Shown: piece after piece, positions 50,093 through 61,276 of the stretch
Position numbering within the stretch: the first letter of the stretch is position 1
Layout: the number at the start of each line of letters is the position of its first letter
NCBI GenBank assembly: GCA_026260175.1
Contig: JAKCWW010000145.1
Span: forward strand, 89,773-153,772
Origin: Reticulitermes lucifugus
Taxonomy: Eukaryota > Arthropoda > Insecta > Blattodea > Rhinotermitidae
Length of the DNA: 64,000 nt
Reading direction: 5' to 3'
Notes under the pieces: model-generated
Database searches by the model: none
What the model was told of the DNA's origin: nothing
Seen by the model: the letters and a program-made list of their open reading frames with translations, nothing else
Program-made: the position numbers and the translations under genes

Positions 50093-52614
50093 ATGCTTCT
50101 CTATATTCAACTGCTAGTGACGCTTTCCACATGGAGGGCTAAGAGTCATTAAATGAATGTTTTAAAGAAGTCCTAAAATTCTAGTAGAAGAAAGTACATA
50201 TTCCACAACTTCAAATAACACGTTTCAGAGTGGCAAGTCGATAAAGGTTGTATTCTAAGTAATTACACATCAGACTCTCTCAATGTAAAGAGTTAATTGG
50301 ACATTTAAAACAGCCCCGTCACAACTGCTTTAATATCCAAACAAAACGTCCGAACTATAAATTAATTACTGTAATTTCTAAAGCCATTCTTCCTGCATAT
50401 TTTGTATTGACATTTTAATTATAGAGGCGCAAAATGTAAAACTATGAGTTTCAAAATTTTCACTCTTTGTCAGATAGTGGAGAGAATTAAATGAAGGACG
50501 ATGAGGTTGGTGAGATATGGCACTCGTGGGAACTTGAAAATATTTCTCGGGAAACTTGCGAGGTAGTGCAAACCTGGAAGAACTAAGCGTAGAAGGGAAG
50601 AAAATTTTAAAGCCTTAGATAAATAGGATGTCAGGGAGTGGGCTGATGTTTTCTGATTCATGATATAGGTCAGTAGCGGGACGTTCTGAACACGGTAATG
50701 CATTGTGGTGTTCAATAGATGGCATGGAATTTCTTGACCAGCTGAGCAAATATCTGGTCCTTAATAAAAATTCCTCCCACTGGACTTAGTCAAAAGTAGA
50801 ATTCACTTGGTTTAAATTTTCTGAAAATCCCGTTCAGAAAACTTAGAAACCGATTTGTTTGACACAAAATAAATAATGGCTAATTATGTAATTTGAGGAT
50901 TTCACAGCGTTGTCAGTGAATATTACAGTCTTCTGGAATACAATGGCAATTTACAAATCAACTTTACAGAAGATTTTAAACTTCGATTACTGTAAACGCA
51001 CTAAATTATTCATCTTGCAGAGGAATTCTTCCTTCCTTCAATCTATGCTTTACTGCAGCATGTTTCGGCCATTATATATGGTCACCTCCATGTCGTTCGT
51101 ACAAAATTACAAACAGAGTACACAAGCGTAAAATTCCACATATTTTACATAAAATAAACACTAGAATTACATGCTTTTGTGTTCTCTTTGTAATACGGTA
51201 TGAACTGCCTGGAAATGGTCATATATAGTGGCCGCAATATGTCGCAGTAAAGCACACATTGAAATAAAGGAAAACTGTTGTGCAGACTGTGCAATTATAA
51301 CGTCTACATTATTTCTGAAGCATAAAGAGAATTATCAATTAAAGCTTCAATTCCTCATTATCATGATTATCATGTGCATTTAAGACAATAAGCATCCGCG
51401 GCCAATCGTTCAGAATCTGATATAAAGCTAAATTCTAGGCGATATGCCCACACAATACCAACTCTTTATTTAGATGTTGTACCACTCTTCCTCCCACCGG
51501 CGGCGCCATGATGGCAACGCGCGCACTGAATAATTCAATACGTAATAACTCGCCCGTGAAGAGGTGGGAGAAACCATAATAATTAATAATACGTATTCTC
51601 ACAGCATAAAATCATTATAAAATGGAAAACAGCTAGTCGTAAGATATATAAAAGCTCATACATAACCACATCTAATGTAGAATTCTTTATGTTCCTTCAT
51701 GGACCTCCGTACAGGAATGCCACATTCTGATTTACAAGCCTTGAAGTATGTAAGTAAATACGCGCAGTAATATAATACAGGGTGTAGCGTCTATTGTTCT
51801 TATAGCTCATTTGTTACATGCCAGAATATATGTGCAAAGTCTAAGGCCCAGAAGCGTCCAGTCGTATTTACAGCAACAAGCATAAAATTCAAATTTGAAA
51901 TGAAAACTCTTCGTGAAATATTGATGCTTTCCCCTTGACGCAACTGGCATCGACGGAAAGCGGTAAACACTCGCTGCGTATTGTGGATATCCCAAGTTAC
52001 AGTCTTGTCCTAGAAACCGACATTCGTTACTGATCCTTACTGTTGTTACACTCAGTCTTCCTGCTTAAGTGCTAGGATAGAATATTAACCCTTCAAGGAT
52101 GCTGGGGTTTAAATTCCAAATACTGCCAAAGACGGAGATGTTTTAATTTACAGTAACCTTAAGGGCATTCATGATCGTACGGCCCACCGAGGCGGGCAGC
52201 ATTTGAAGAAATTAAAGGTCCGTACAGTGCACCGAGGCCACCACTGAATGGTTAAACGACCCAGCGGCGAATTCCTTCCACAGTCGTTACACTCCGCTCC
52301 GCATAATCATTCTACAATTCGACGTTGAACGAAAGACATGCGATAGAGAATGGCATCGTTAAATAGCTCAGGATTGATCACTACGTGATACTACATACAT
52401 AGTATGCAGTACAGTGTGATTTGTGTCAGGATTGAAAATATGCAAAGTTGCCGTTACCTAAGCTCTTCATGTACAGCTGCTCGATTACAGCCATGTTATA
52501 TCCGTAAAGGGTAATAATGCCAAAGCTTCTAGTATTCACTGAGCACGAGACTCTGCGGACTAATCCGCAATAATACACACTTAATAACAGCCTTACACCA
52601 GTCATATAGTGGCT
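50093..52614. other. No gene or repeat recognised
   Basis: About 2.5 kb of AT-rich sequence. Open frames at 50470-50715 and 50910-51131 show no motif. A GC-rich island of about 50 bases (51488-51535, cggcggcgccatgatggcaa) stands out but has no open frame of note. Confidence 0.45.
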
Positions 52615-52885
52615 AGACTAAGGGTTGAATAACCATGGAATCGTCATCCGATTCCCAGCAAGGACAAGTAATTTTGCTCTTCTCTAAAAGGTCAAAATTG
52701 TCTCTGTGGCCCATCCAGCTTCCTATTCAATGGGAAAGAACGGCTTTTCCCTGGGGTAAAGCTATCGAGGCGTGAAGCTGACCATTCAACTCCATATATG
52801 CCGAGGTTAAGAATGCGTTGAACTATACTTCTATTCCACAATATGCCTCAGTAGCGTGCACATGGACATTAATTTTCACTAATAT
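52615..52885 (+). repeat. tRNA-derived SINE, family A-variant, old
   Basis: Body words cccatccagcttcctattca, ctggggtaaagctatcg, gtgaagctgaccattcaact, gccgaggttaagaatg and gcgtgcaca are in family order. The head is decayed (attcccagcaaggac near 52650). Confidence 0.7.
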
Positions 52886-53600
52886 TCTTACACGGTAAAA
52901 GATAAAATTATAGTGTATGGCAGGTAAACTTTAGATCTTGTGCCCATATAGTCTACAAAAAATTCTCAACATAAATAAATGATTACAAATTTACTTCTAG
53001 ATTTTTGGAGAATTTTAGCGTCCCTGAACTAAGCTGTGTAGATTGACAACCGCAGTCACACTCGCTACTTTAATACAAAATAAGTATCTGAAAATGATGA
53101 AAGTTTAGCGAAGTGAGTCTGGCTGTCAGCACTGGTGAAGGACATGGACCCTTGTTCTTTTGAAATATGTGCACCCGAAAGCAACATGTCTGCATGAAAT
53201 GTTTATGAAGCCATGTTCAGCTGACGATCTGACTAGTGTCTGCACTTCACCCTGTTACACAGCCACATCCATGATTCAACATTTGTTGATGGGCTGCTGT
53301 TCCTTGGTAACCAGGTTACTCCACCACACAACTTCTTGTCTAAGTGACATGCATTTACTGGCCGACGAAGAAAACTGCTTGCTGTGGGACATGATAAAAA
53401 TTAATAAGGTTTGTACATACAGCTTGGTATAACAACAGTCTTATTCCAAGCTCTAAACATTCCATTACCATGTCGTTAAAACATACGAGAACTGGTTTAA
53501 ATTGATAATCTTATAAAATTCTTTCGTCTCTGTAATTCTCTCAATTTCCCCATCATTAATCTGCTTGGAAAGTAAACATAACCAAAAATGTTTTTCTTCT
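52886..53600. other. No feature recognised
   Basis: The open frame 53160-53432 is Cys-rich but shows no known motif, splice evidence or repeat match. Confidence 0.4.
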
Positions 53601-53614
53601 GACATCATGTGAAC

Positions 53615-53700
53615 GGTAGATATGTGCCAGCGTTTCGGATAAGTGTCCTGCCTCCATCTTCGGGGTACGACACTTCCACCAAAAAGGAAAGCTTCACGAG
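53615..53700 (-). repeat. GAAACGT-hairpin family copy, reversed
   Basis: The minus strand reads gtaccccgaagatggaggca, ggacacttatccgaaacgct, gg. GGA and TCC can close the stem. The second block is not recognisable. Confidence 0.65.
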
Positions 53701-54384
53701 CGAGTTATGAGTAAATCTCGCACAAACATGGCTGGTTTTTATACAGCATAAGACGATCTATGCCCAAGGCTTTTTTGTTGCTTAGTAACTGTTTAATGCA
53801 TAAAGCGATCACTATGCGGTAACATGGCGCTAAATAAGAGACGCAACGTATGGTAATATATTCTTTCACGAATTCGGTACCATTTTCTTTTGATCAACGG
53901 CAACATACGGGTACGTATGTTTATTAATACAACCATAAAATAGACCAATATATTATTTCAGTACAGTTTACTTCAAGAGAACTGCAACTGCAGGACGAGG
54001 ATCTTTTATTACTAATACTCGTATAATGTGACTTTTTAATCTTCTCAGTAAAGATTCTTGTGTCTTTCTGTATCCCTGCAATGCTGCAAGTAAATGGAAT
54101 TGGAGTAATTTTGGGGTTGAAAAAAAAAATATATATATATATTTACAACAATAAACACATCATAAATTGCATCACTCCGACAATGTTCTGCTTCAAGCAT
54201 ATAAGTTGGTTTTTTATCTTATTCTTTTAGCATGACGAACACTTCAGTTACAGTAAATTAACGATCTGTACGGTGTCACAGACCCTGTGTAATATTTTCT
54301 GCAGACATTTGTTTTAAGTCCACATGAGATCGACCGCCACTTACATGAGGCAAAACACAAAAAAAAACAAATATTATACACCCA
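53701..54384. other. No gene; short (AT)n at 54130
   Basis: The only feature is an (AT)n run at 54129-54141 after a poly-A stretch. Confidence 0.5.
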
Positions 54385-54470
54385 TTTCACGATCTGCATT
54401 CGAACCACAATCTCACTATTCCAGAGATATAACACAGCACACGCCTCAAATCCTGCTGGCACATACAACA
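54385..54470 (-). repeat. tRNA-like SINE head candidate
   Basis: The minus strand has ccagcaggatttgaggcgtg and gattgtggttcgaatgcaga, spaced like A and B boxes. No body was recognised. Confidence 0.4.
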
Positions 54471-54655
54471 GACGGACGGACGGAATACAAAAACAATATA
54501 CTAAACTGTCGCTACAAACGTACGTACATTTGATTAAAGTCTCTCTTAGTGACGCGAGGTGGAAAAAAATAACTGTCAAATACGTAGTGGATGTAATTAA
54601 GATAAGGTAATGGTAAGTGTCTGACAGACGGTTTACTTGTAGCCCATAATAAGTA

Positions 54656-54886
54656 CAGTAGTCCCCCCATATCCGCGGGTGATACGTTCCAAGACCTACC
54701 GCGGATGCCCGAAACCGCGGATAGTAGCGAACCCTATATATAAAAGCGCAGAGTAAACTTTAGATCGACTAAAGTCGACTCCGGCAAATTAAAACGTAAA
54801 TACTGAAATCGACCATGGTCGACTTTGGCAGTGAATGTGTTAATATTTTCGGGCCGCGGTAAACCGCGGATACGGGGTTTCTACTG
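54656..54886. mobile_element. Tigger/pogo-type MITE (231 bp)
   Basis: The left end CAGTAGTCCCCCCATATCCG and the reversed right end CAGTAGAAACCCCGTATCCG are inverted repeats. TA flanks both sides. Internal palindromic ccgcgg words occur near both ends. No coding sequence is present. The terminal sequence resembles Tigger-type elements known from other animals. Confidence 0.88.
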
Positions 54887-55235
54887 TATAAGTGAATACC
54901 TGTCTTGATATGGCTACGAGTGATTGAAAATTTCGAGAATTTAGATTCTTGTAGCGGTGTTGCTCAATATTCAAGTCTTCTCGGACCTTACGCCCTGTTC
55001 ATACGTAAATAACAATGACGTTTCGAAGGACTGTAGTGCACGCAAACCGTTGATAATTATCTACCAATCGACAGGCCGAATCTTCTACCAGAACATTGTT
55101 GTTCTTGGGCTTGATCATTTACTCCAAGAAAATGTGGCAAATTATTTATCTTACCTTCCTAACATATCACACGGTACAAAGCAAAATTTCTTCAAACTGC
55201 AACATAAATTAAAAATGTAAAAACGTACACGTAAA

Positions 55236-55458
55236 TACTGCAGCCGCTTGGCTGCTGGGGTCGCGGTTTCGAATCCCGCTGAGAGCATGGATATTCGTCT
55301 CTTGTGCTTGTTGTGTGTAGTGTAGTTAGTGGCCTCTGCGACGAGCTGATCACTCGTTCAAAGGAGTCCCACAGGGTGTGTGTGTGTGTGTGTGTCTAAT
55401 TGTGTGTTATCTAGAAACCTCAACAATGAGGCAGTCTAGACCCGAGTTGGGCTCTTGC
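55236..55458 (+). repeat. tRNA-derived SINE, family C, with (GT)n
   Basis: Head gccgcttggctgctggggtc, B box gcggtttcgaatcccgctga, then atggatattcgtctcttgtg, gcctctgcgacgagctgatc and aggagtcccacagggtgtgt. A (GT)n run (55376-55395) has grown inside the copy. The upstream half of the tRNA-like head is short. Confidence 0.88.
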
Positions 55459-55469
55459 CGCCCATAAAA

Positions 55470-55610
55470 AGAATATGACGCAGTGTAGTTTGGTAGCTCT
55501 ACCAACGTTTCGGAGGAACATGCTACCTCCATCCTCCGAAACTGAGAATATGCTATCAGACGAGACGGTGCCACATCCCAGAATAAAGCTACGTTCATCA
55601 TTAATACTGA
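55470..55610. repeat. GAAACGT-family inverted pair
   Basis: The left half is reversed: gaatatgacgcagtgtagtt, ggtagctctaccaacgtttc, ggagg (55512-55516) and cctcc (55526-55530). The right half is forward: ctccgaaactgagaatatgc, gagacggtgccacatcccag, aataaa. The two cores overlap at the centre, so one long hairpin forms. It lies about 15 bases after the SINE C copy. Confidence 0.78.
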
Positions 55611-56129
55611 GCAAACGGTATCACAAATTGTACCAAATTAAACAATGAAAATTAAACTTCAGGAATAGAGGAAGTCCGTTTAACTTACCAAAAGCAATAA
55701 GCAAAAAGGCAGGCTCTGCTACTACAGAGGAAGTCGACACTTTGTACTGCAACATAATCGTTGAGACCAGAAGGAGCAGTGCATTACACAACCGGTAAAT
55801 TAATTTCCGCATCGCACAACGTACAGTCACTAATAAGCAAGTAATTCGTAGCGTTCGAGTTGGCTAATTTTCTCATCTCCACAGCGATTCGTCCTGCCTG
55901 CAGTGGCATTCTCAGTACTTGTCAAACGATACTACTTTGAGGCAAAAGGGCACTCCATTGTGCTACTCAAGAGAAGACAAAGTATTTCCTTTAAGAGGTC
56001 TGAGTTTGTCAAAACCGTGAACTTGAAGACTACAGTCTCCTGGGATGTGAGTTCACGCAATATGATAGACAAATAGTTACAACACAGAGGGATATACGGC
56101 TTCTAGCTTCAGGGCAGCAAGGGAAAATA
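55611..56129. other. No feature recognised
   Basis: Nothing supportable. Confidence 0.5.
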
Positions 56130-56144
56130 GGATTAAGCGGTAAC

Positions 56145-56300
56145 ACCTTTGAAATGTATTGGGGGGGGTTCCTGGTTCAAATCTCGGCCAAGACACCTGC
56201 TACCCCAACTAAATTGTCGTGGTTTTCTCAATCCTTCCAGGAACACCTGTATAATAGCGATAAGTCAATCAGGCCAGAGCCGCTTACTTTTAAACCGTTT
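56145..56300 (+). repeat. tRNA-derived SINE, family F, diverged
   Basis: B box cctggttcaaatctcgg (about 56171-56187) is followed by cacctgctaccccaactaaa and gtggttttctcaatccttcc, the layout of a widespread arthropod SINE tail in which a tRNA-like head is followed by a gaggttttccctcaacc-type motif. Head start is uncertain. Confidence 0.6.
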
Positions 56301-56394
56301 TCAATTCAGAATTTACCGGTCGTCCTACCAATCGACGATATATATTGATGTATGCTAGGTATCGTGCCCATCTCATTCTTGGTTATTTAAACAT

Positions 56395-56790
56395 CATCAT
56401 CATCATCATCATCACGTAGTCTGTCTTACAACAGGTCCATAGCCTCTACCAAAGCGAGTTCTCCAGTCAGTACGATCTAGTGCTTCCTCTTTCAATTTCC
56501 AATACCTTCTCGTTTCTTTAAGGTCATCCAGAAGCTGCTTAGGTTTTCTTCCTCTTCTTCCCGTCTCTTCTATCTTTCCTCCAATAGCGAGTTTTAGAAA
56601 GTAGTTCCTAAGCTAGATGCGATCAATCCAGTTAGCCTTCCTTTGTTGTTTGTATGTAGGATTCTCTTTCCTCCTTGTCTCTTCGTAATATTTCATTTTT
56701 CACACGATGGGTCCAACTGATCTCCATCCTTCTCCAGCACCACGTTTTACAACTTTCAAGTTATTTCTGATCCACCTGACACCCTAATAA
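56395..56790 (-). pseudogene. LINE ORF2 C-terminal relic with (TGA)n tail
   Basis: The minus strand reads GRRGRKPKQLLDDLKETRRY, then WKLKEEALDRTDWRTRFGRG and YGPVVRQTT followed by stop. This is the C terminus of a common arthropod non-LTR retrotransposon polyprotein. Upstream, NWIDRI then a stop and further frames (words like GEGWRSVGP) show frameshifts. The stop codon merges into (TGA)n at 56396-56415, the LINE 3' tail. The reverse transcriptase and endonuclease parts are missing, consistent with 5' truncation. Confidence 0.88.
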
Positions 56791-56832
56791 TATTTGGTAA
56801 ACATCATGAATTATTAATATTAAATTTTATGA

Positions 56833-56905
56833 CGTCGATTGGATCTGTTTAACTCAGAATAGGGTCCAGTAGCGGGCTATTGCCAACACGTCATAAACTT
56901 CAGGT
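56833..56905 (+). repeat. Dispersed CCAGTGACG-type repeat fragment
   Basis: The words ggatctgtttaactcagaat, agggtccagtagcgggctat and tgccaacacgtcataa match those near 26215 and 16210. Confidence 0.5.
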
Positions 56906-57104
56906 TTCATGTAGGTATAATTGGGGGCATTTTATTGACCATCTAAGAAATCATAACTTCTGAAGAAGAATTCGGCATCAACCCAGAACAATTATCCCCA
57001 CAGAAAACTTTAATAGTTTAAAATAAGTCAGTTCGAGAATTAGCAGAAATTTCTCTGTTTTCCGACATTACCGGTATTATGTTATTTAAAGACGCTGTGA
57101 ATTG

Positions 57105-57293
57105 GTAAGGCTATGTACTGTCGGGAATGTATGAATGAGCATAAAGGATTGAAGTAATGATAACTAACAAGGAGATACCGAAGTGCTCGGACAAACGCAT
57201 GTCCCAGTGTCACTTTGCCCACCACTAATCTCACATGCAGTCTCCTGGAATTGAACTCGATCCTCCACGGTAAGTGGTCGGCCATGGCACGGC
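57105..57293 (-). repeat. tRNA-derived SINE, family B, old
   Basis: The minus strand reads gtgccatggccgaccactta, ccgtggaggatcgagttcaa, then gagattagtggtgggcaaag and tgacactgggacatgcgttt. The order agrees with 61277-61440. Confidence 0.78.
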
Positions 57294-57300
57294 AGACCGG

Positions 57301-58149
57301 ACTGCTGGTTGGTTGCAGAGTAAGAACATTTCTATTTTTAGTACGACTCTTCAGCTTCTCCAGTGCAAGCACAGCAGTCCCTCACATAAATTACAGTGTT
57401 GTATTTCAGAGACATCCCGATGTTCAGTCGCTTGGTTGCGCCCTATAGCCTAAAGAGCCGCCGGTGACTGATTATTGTGTGTCGATGCCGCATGCAGACA
57501 CATCCTGCTTCTGGCTGCAGGCAACTTTCTCTAATAGTCTGTTATTACAAATTTCCTGAATGATTGCTCGCTGATGGAACAATCTAGGGTTTACTACGTC
57601 ACCCTTGTCCCTATCCATGCCAGCTTTTAATTATCACTAGAAACTTCATTTTCCACCACTCTCCCCCTTCGTCACACACACACACACTAAATAAACTGCA
57701 TACAAAGAAGTTCTCCCTGTTGCGGCTAAATGCATTGAACGTCATGTTCTGTAAAGAAATTCCGCATTTTATCCAGTGAACGGATTAGCCGTAGAGGAAG
57801 TACACAGTGCGCAGGTACGGGCCCTCTTATTTCATTCCAAACATTATTTTAAAAAACGACGTATTTTGCTGACGTCTGAAGCAATGAAGCAATGTAACCG
57901 TCTGGTGGATGACAAGAATAACTCAATATGGCTGTCAAGCGGTTATCCATCGTGCTGAGCATTACCCTTGAAACGCACCAGGAGTGAAAGGATGAGGACA
58001 CTTTCGGACACTCGGCCACAAGACAAGTAAATAAATACAATTTTGCACAATACAGTAAGCTAACTGGAAAAAGGCACAACTCAAAAATACTACGAGAATA
58101 CCGATGTTTAATACTGTGGGAACAATACTTAAAGGAACGTACGAGTATG
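57301..58149. other. No gene; (CA)n at 57676
   Basis: A short (CA)n run at about 57675-57688 is the only feature. Confidence 0.5.
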
Positions 58150-58385
58150 AGAATTCGGTTATTCTGGGATAGGACCCTGTGTTACTCGGTATTCGGATCC
58201 AGACTTTCCAGGCAATTTAGCGTCTTCATCTTCAATGAAATTTTTTCTTCGGCATTTGTAACCTTGAAAATGAGGACATTATATTACTTCGAAACGTCGG
58301 AATCTGATTATCCAGAGACACTGCGTCATATCCCAGAATAAGAGAACCCTCAGGTTAACTGCTGCTAAAACCTCAAAACTCGAAA
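58150..58385. repeat. GAAACGT-family inverted pair
   Basis: The left half is reversed: ggttattctgggataggacc, tgttactcggtattcggatc, catcttcaatg. The right half is forward: taaccttgaaaatgaggaca, acttcgaaacgtcggaatct, ccagagacactgcgtcatat, cccagaataag and gctaaaacctcaaaactc. Arms of about 85 bases are separated by a short centre near 58235-58255. The right half is one of the most complete copies. Confidence 0.85.
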
Positions 58386-58440
58386 CATATGGTTCTGTTT
58401 TGTTAAAAGAGACGTAACAAATACAGACGGAATAAAATTA

Positions 58441-59020
58441 ATGAAAACTGTTTACTGCGACTCTCTCTACGGCCTGCTGGAAGACCGGAGTAACAGGTTT
58501 AGAAAGACAATAAAAACTTTTAAAGCGAAAAATATACACAAATATAGAGTAAACTTTCGCCAAACACTAAAAATGGAATTCAGTAGGAAATGTTCAGCCC
58601 TAGGAGAAAGAGTTCCACTGTTCCATCATGTACAAACAAACAACCATTCAAACAAAAGACATCATATCAAAAAATTACCCAAGTTTATCATAAAGAGTGT
58701 AGAAAGATAATAATTAGAATATCAGGGCCATTTTTCCATTTTTATAAAAAAAATTACGACCCAGTAAAAGTAGATTATCCAAGTATGGACTTGTTAGGGA
58801 GCTCGGATCACAAAAGGTAACAATGAGAAAGCAACAAGCTTCCGAGTTGCCGATAATGGGAGGGGGAGGGAGCTATACGAAGCCATGAAGGGAGGAAATT
58901 CTATTAAGTCGCCAGGGGAAGACACAATATGTTAAGAATGTTATGCAACATAATACAGAATCACCACACGTGAACTACGCAAGATTTTAGGTCCACTCCA
59001 ACAAGGTAGAAATTCTAGGG
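58441..59020 (+). pseudogene. LINE reverse-transcriptase relic (start of RT domain)
   Basis: In the first frame (58441-58707) a basic linker-like stretch occurs (FRKTIKTFKAKNIHKYRVNF). In another frame (58707-58820) GPFFHFYKKNYDPVKVDYPS follows, and near 58870-58925 ELYEAMKGGNSIKSPGEDTI resembles the first conserved block of LINE reverse transcriptases. There are at least two frameshifts and a stop. The catalytic YxDD block is not present. Confidence 0.65.
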
Positions 59021-59138
59021 ATATGATAAGTAAACATCTTTCAACAGAACCACTACTTTTAAGTGTCATTTAAAGACTCTGCCGATTGCCACGATTACAT
59101 AACATTGATGACATAAACGCAATATTATGAATTATATG

Positions 59139-60541
59139 TAGAGGAAACCGGGCAAAGTTACCCCACTGGCCAATGATGCCCCAATATCAGTTGCTTCGAA
59201 ACCTTAGCTCTAGGAAGCTGCACATATTACGCAGCTAGAAGGTCTTCCAGTGGTGAGTCTCGGATTGTGCAAGTCACAGTTGCTGTGTTTTTCCGAACGC
59301 CGTGACATTGTTTTGTGCAGTAAGTAACGTGATTTGTAACCCTATATATTTCAGGGAGCTATTGTTTAATAATTTTGTTGGTTTATGCATACAGTAATTT
59401 TACCAACAGTTTGCGTGAAGGAAGAGTGGACTTTTCTTTACTGTTTTATACCGTCACAAACTTTCTCAAGCCAAGCCATAGCCATGTGGCCAGCCGGGGC
59501 ATCTTTGCTCTACATTTGGGTACAGTCGCCCCACTGAAATTTGGGTAAAGATGCCCCACTGATATTTTAACTCGCTTGGTTGACGTATGTTCATTCATAA
59601 AATTGTGTACAGCATTTTCATTGTTATGTTAATGAAAGACTGCAAAATTGTAGGCTACCTATTAGAATATATTTTATTTACCCATGTTACGTGTTAAAGA
59701 ACTATTAAAATGGCGCGCCTTCACTCCTGCATCCGTCCATCCATAAAACCTCATCCAGGTTTCTCAGGAAGAAACGCTCACCAAAAGTTTCATGGAATAG
59801 TCCCTTCCACCAAAATTATCAAACTCAGAGCCATCAAGGGTAACGAGAAGTCTCAATGGAGAGGTTCTCACTAGTTCGCCATACATCCGGAAGAAGAAAT
59901 TAAAACCAAATATATGAAGAATATTTAATATTGTTTTCACCGTGCATCTAGTTGGTTCTTGGTTTTTGATATGAAGAATAATTTCAAGAAAATGGTTCAC
60001 AATCCGAACTCGAACAGGTCTCATAAAAATGATGACAGTGACTGCTGTAAAGAATGTAAGGAATACTGCTGTGTAAGAAAAGAGGAATGCGACTGGATTA
60101 AATGCTCATTTTGTGAAAAGTGGCTGCATGAAAACTGCACAATTTTCTCCAAAACCTGCATCGATTGTGAACGTAACAACCGTTCTAGGAATCTTAAAAG
60201 CGTAAGAAATCAACAAAGAAGCAAGATGGAGTCTCATAGTGATACTGAATTTAGATTATTTTATTTGATTACGATTTTGTTTAGTACAAATTTATTATTT
60301 TGTATCGCATTATATGGGGGGCATCTTTCACCACGCATAAACCAAAGACGCCCTTTTGCATACCTTTGTAATTTTATTGCTGTCAGTATATGAGCTTAAA
60401 TTTGCTTTAAAGTAACTGATCGTTTTGTAGCAGAGACCCTACTGTACCTATTACACACCCAGATATAATTTATGTTGCTATGCACAATTGTAAAAATCTG
60501 TCAGAATAAAAAGTGGGGCAACATTGCCCATTTTACTCTAT
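59139..60541 (+). mobile_element. Degenerate transposon, probably pogo-like, 1.4 kb
   Basis: The left end tagaggaaaccgggcaaagt then taccccact (59140-59168) and the reversed right end tagagtaaaatgggcaatgt then tgccccact (60512-60540) are inverted repeats with TA outside. Extra copies of tggggc/gccccact words (59497-59565) repeat the terminal motif inside. The element contains one zinc-finger reading frame (59959-60393). No catalytic domain is found, so it is either internally deleted or too diverged. Assignment to pogo rests on TA ends and the finger. Confidence 0.65.
59959..60393 (+). pseudogene. Cys-rich zinc-finger fragment of a transposase, C-terminal
   Basis: The 144-residue frame has CCKECKEYCCV, ECDWIKCSFCEKWLHENC and CIDCER, an arrangement of C-x2-C pairs, WxxHxxC and a final C-x2-C, as in the PHD-like finger at the C terminus of many pogo/Tigger-type transposases. 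The part after residue about 100 is hydrophobic and probably outside the original protein. The start codon is not meaningful; a possible acceptor lies at 59949 (catctag). It sits inside the element with inverted ends described separately. A host PHD exon is a less likely alternative. Confidence 0.6.
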
Positions 60542-60552
60542 TATGAAATACT

Positions 60553-60676
60553 CGGAGGAGAGAAACTTGGACCAACGCCACTTTGTCCAACAAAAAATCC
60601 CACATGCACTGGCCTGGGATTGAACCAAGACTCCGCGATAAGAAGAGGGCGACTATTCGCCTGAGCCATGGTACTG
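60553..60676 (-). repeat. tRNA-derived SINE, family B
   Basis: The minus strand reads gtaccatggctcaggcgaat, cgcggagtcttggttcaatc and ccaggccagtgcatgtggga, then ttgttggacaaagtggcgtt. It abuts the right end of the pogo-like element by about ten bases. Confidence 0.85.
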
Positions 60677-61276
60677 CACAGAACTCTGGGGATATTAATG
60701 GAAGTACTCTATTACAAAGAAATAAGTGTTGTAGATGCAGTTACCTGTAATTTAGTTGATATATTAAAATAATGCGGCGAGAAGTGAGCCGAATTGTGTA
60801 ATTTCTGTGCAAAACGAGCAAGCAAAGTGGAAGCGGCAGCAGAACATCACTGTGTGACTGTGATTAATTTCGATACAGTCTCACGTCCTGCGTCCTAGCC
60901 TCATGCTCACTTGTAATCTTCGTGCCCCCGGGCCCGTTAATCATCCTGATACCTTCATGCAAAAGATCGACTGGACCCGCGGGTGGAACCGAGCTCGTGA
61001 CAGCTCTCATCAACGACGTCGCTGCAAAATGTCACCAGGGTGAGATCTATGTTCCACAGGAGATCAGTTATACATTATTTGCGGTTGGAATAATTCGAAA
61101 ATTGGGGTATGATTCCTTACGGCTTATGGAATAAGACGTCTGCATAACAACACTCAACGTTAAATATCGCGCACTTAAACATGATTAGTATAAAACACGA
61201 ATTTCCTAACTTACTGGAAATGGTCTTATTCTACGTTGCTTAGTGAAGTTTAGAATTAATTAATAAATAATATAGG
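60677..61276. other. No secure gene; GC-rich open stretch at 60920-61050
   Basis: 60922-61134 is open for 70 codons, is markedly more GC-rich than its surroundings, and has a good donor-like AGG|GTGAGA at about 61040. I do not recognise the peptide (SCKRSTGPAGGTELVTALIN) in any frame. It could be an exon of an unknown gene or a repeat. Confidence 0.25.

Noticed and set aside
53160-53432. Cys-rich 90-codon frame
   Set aside because: Cysteine spacing fits no known finger or secreted peptide, and no signal peptide or splice pattern is visible.
59764-60024. 86-codon minus-strand frame opposite the zinc-finger fragment
   Set aside because: It partly overlaps the finger frame, shows no motif I can name, and is not needed to explain the element.
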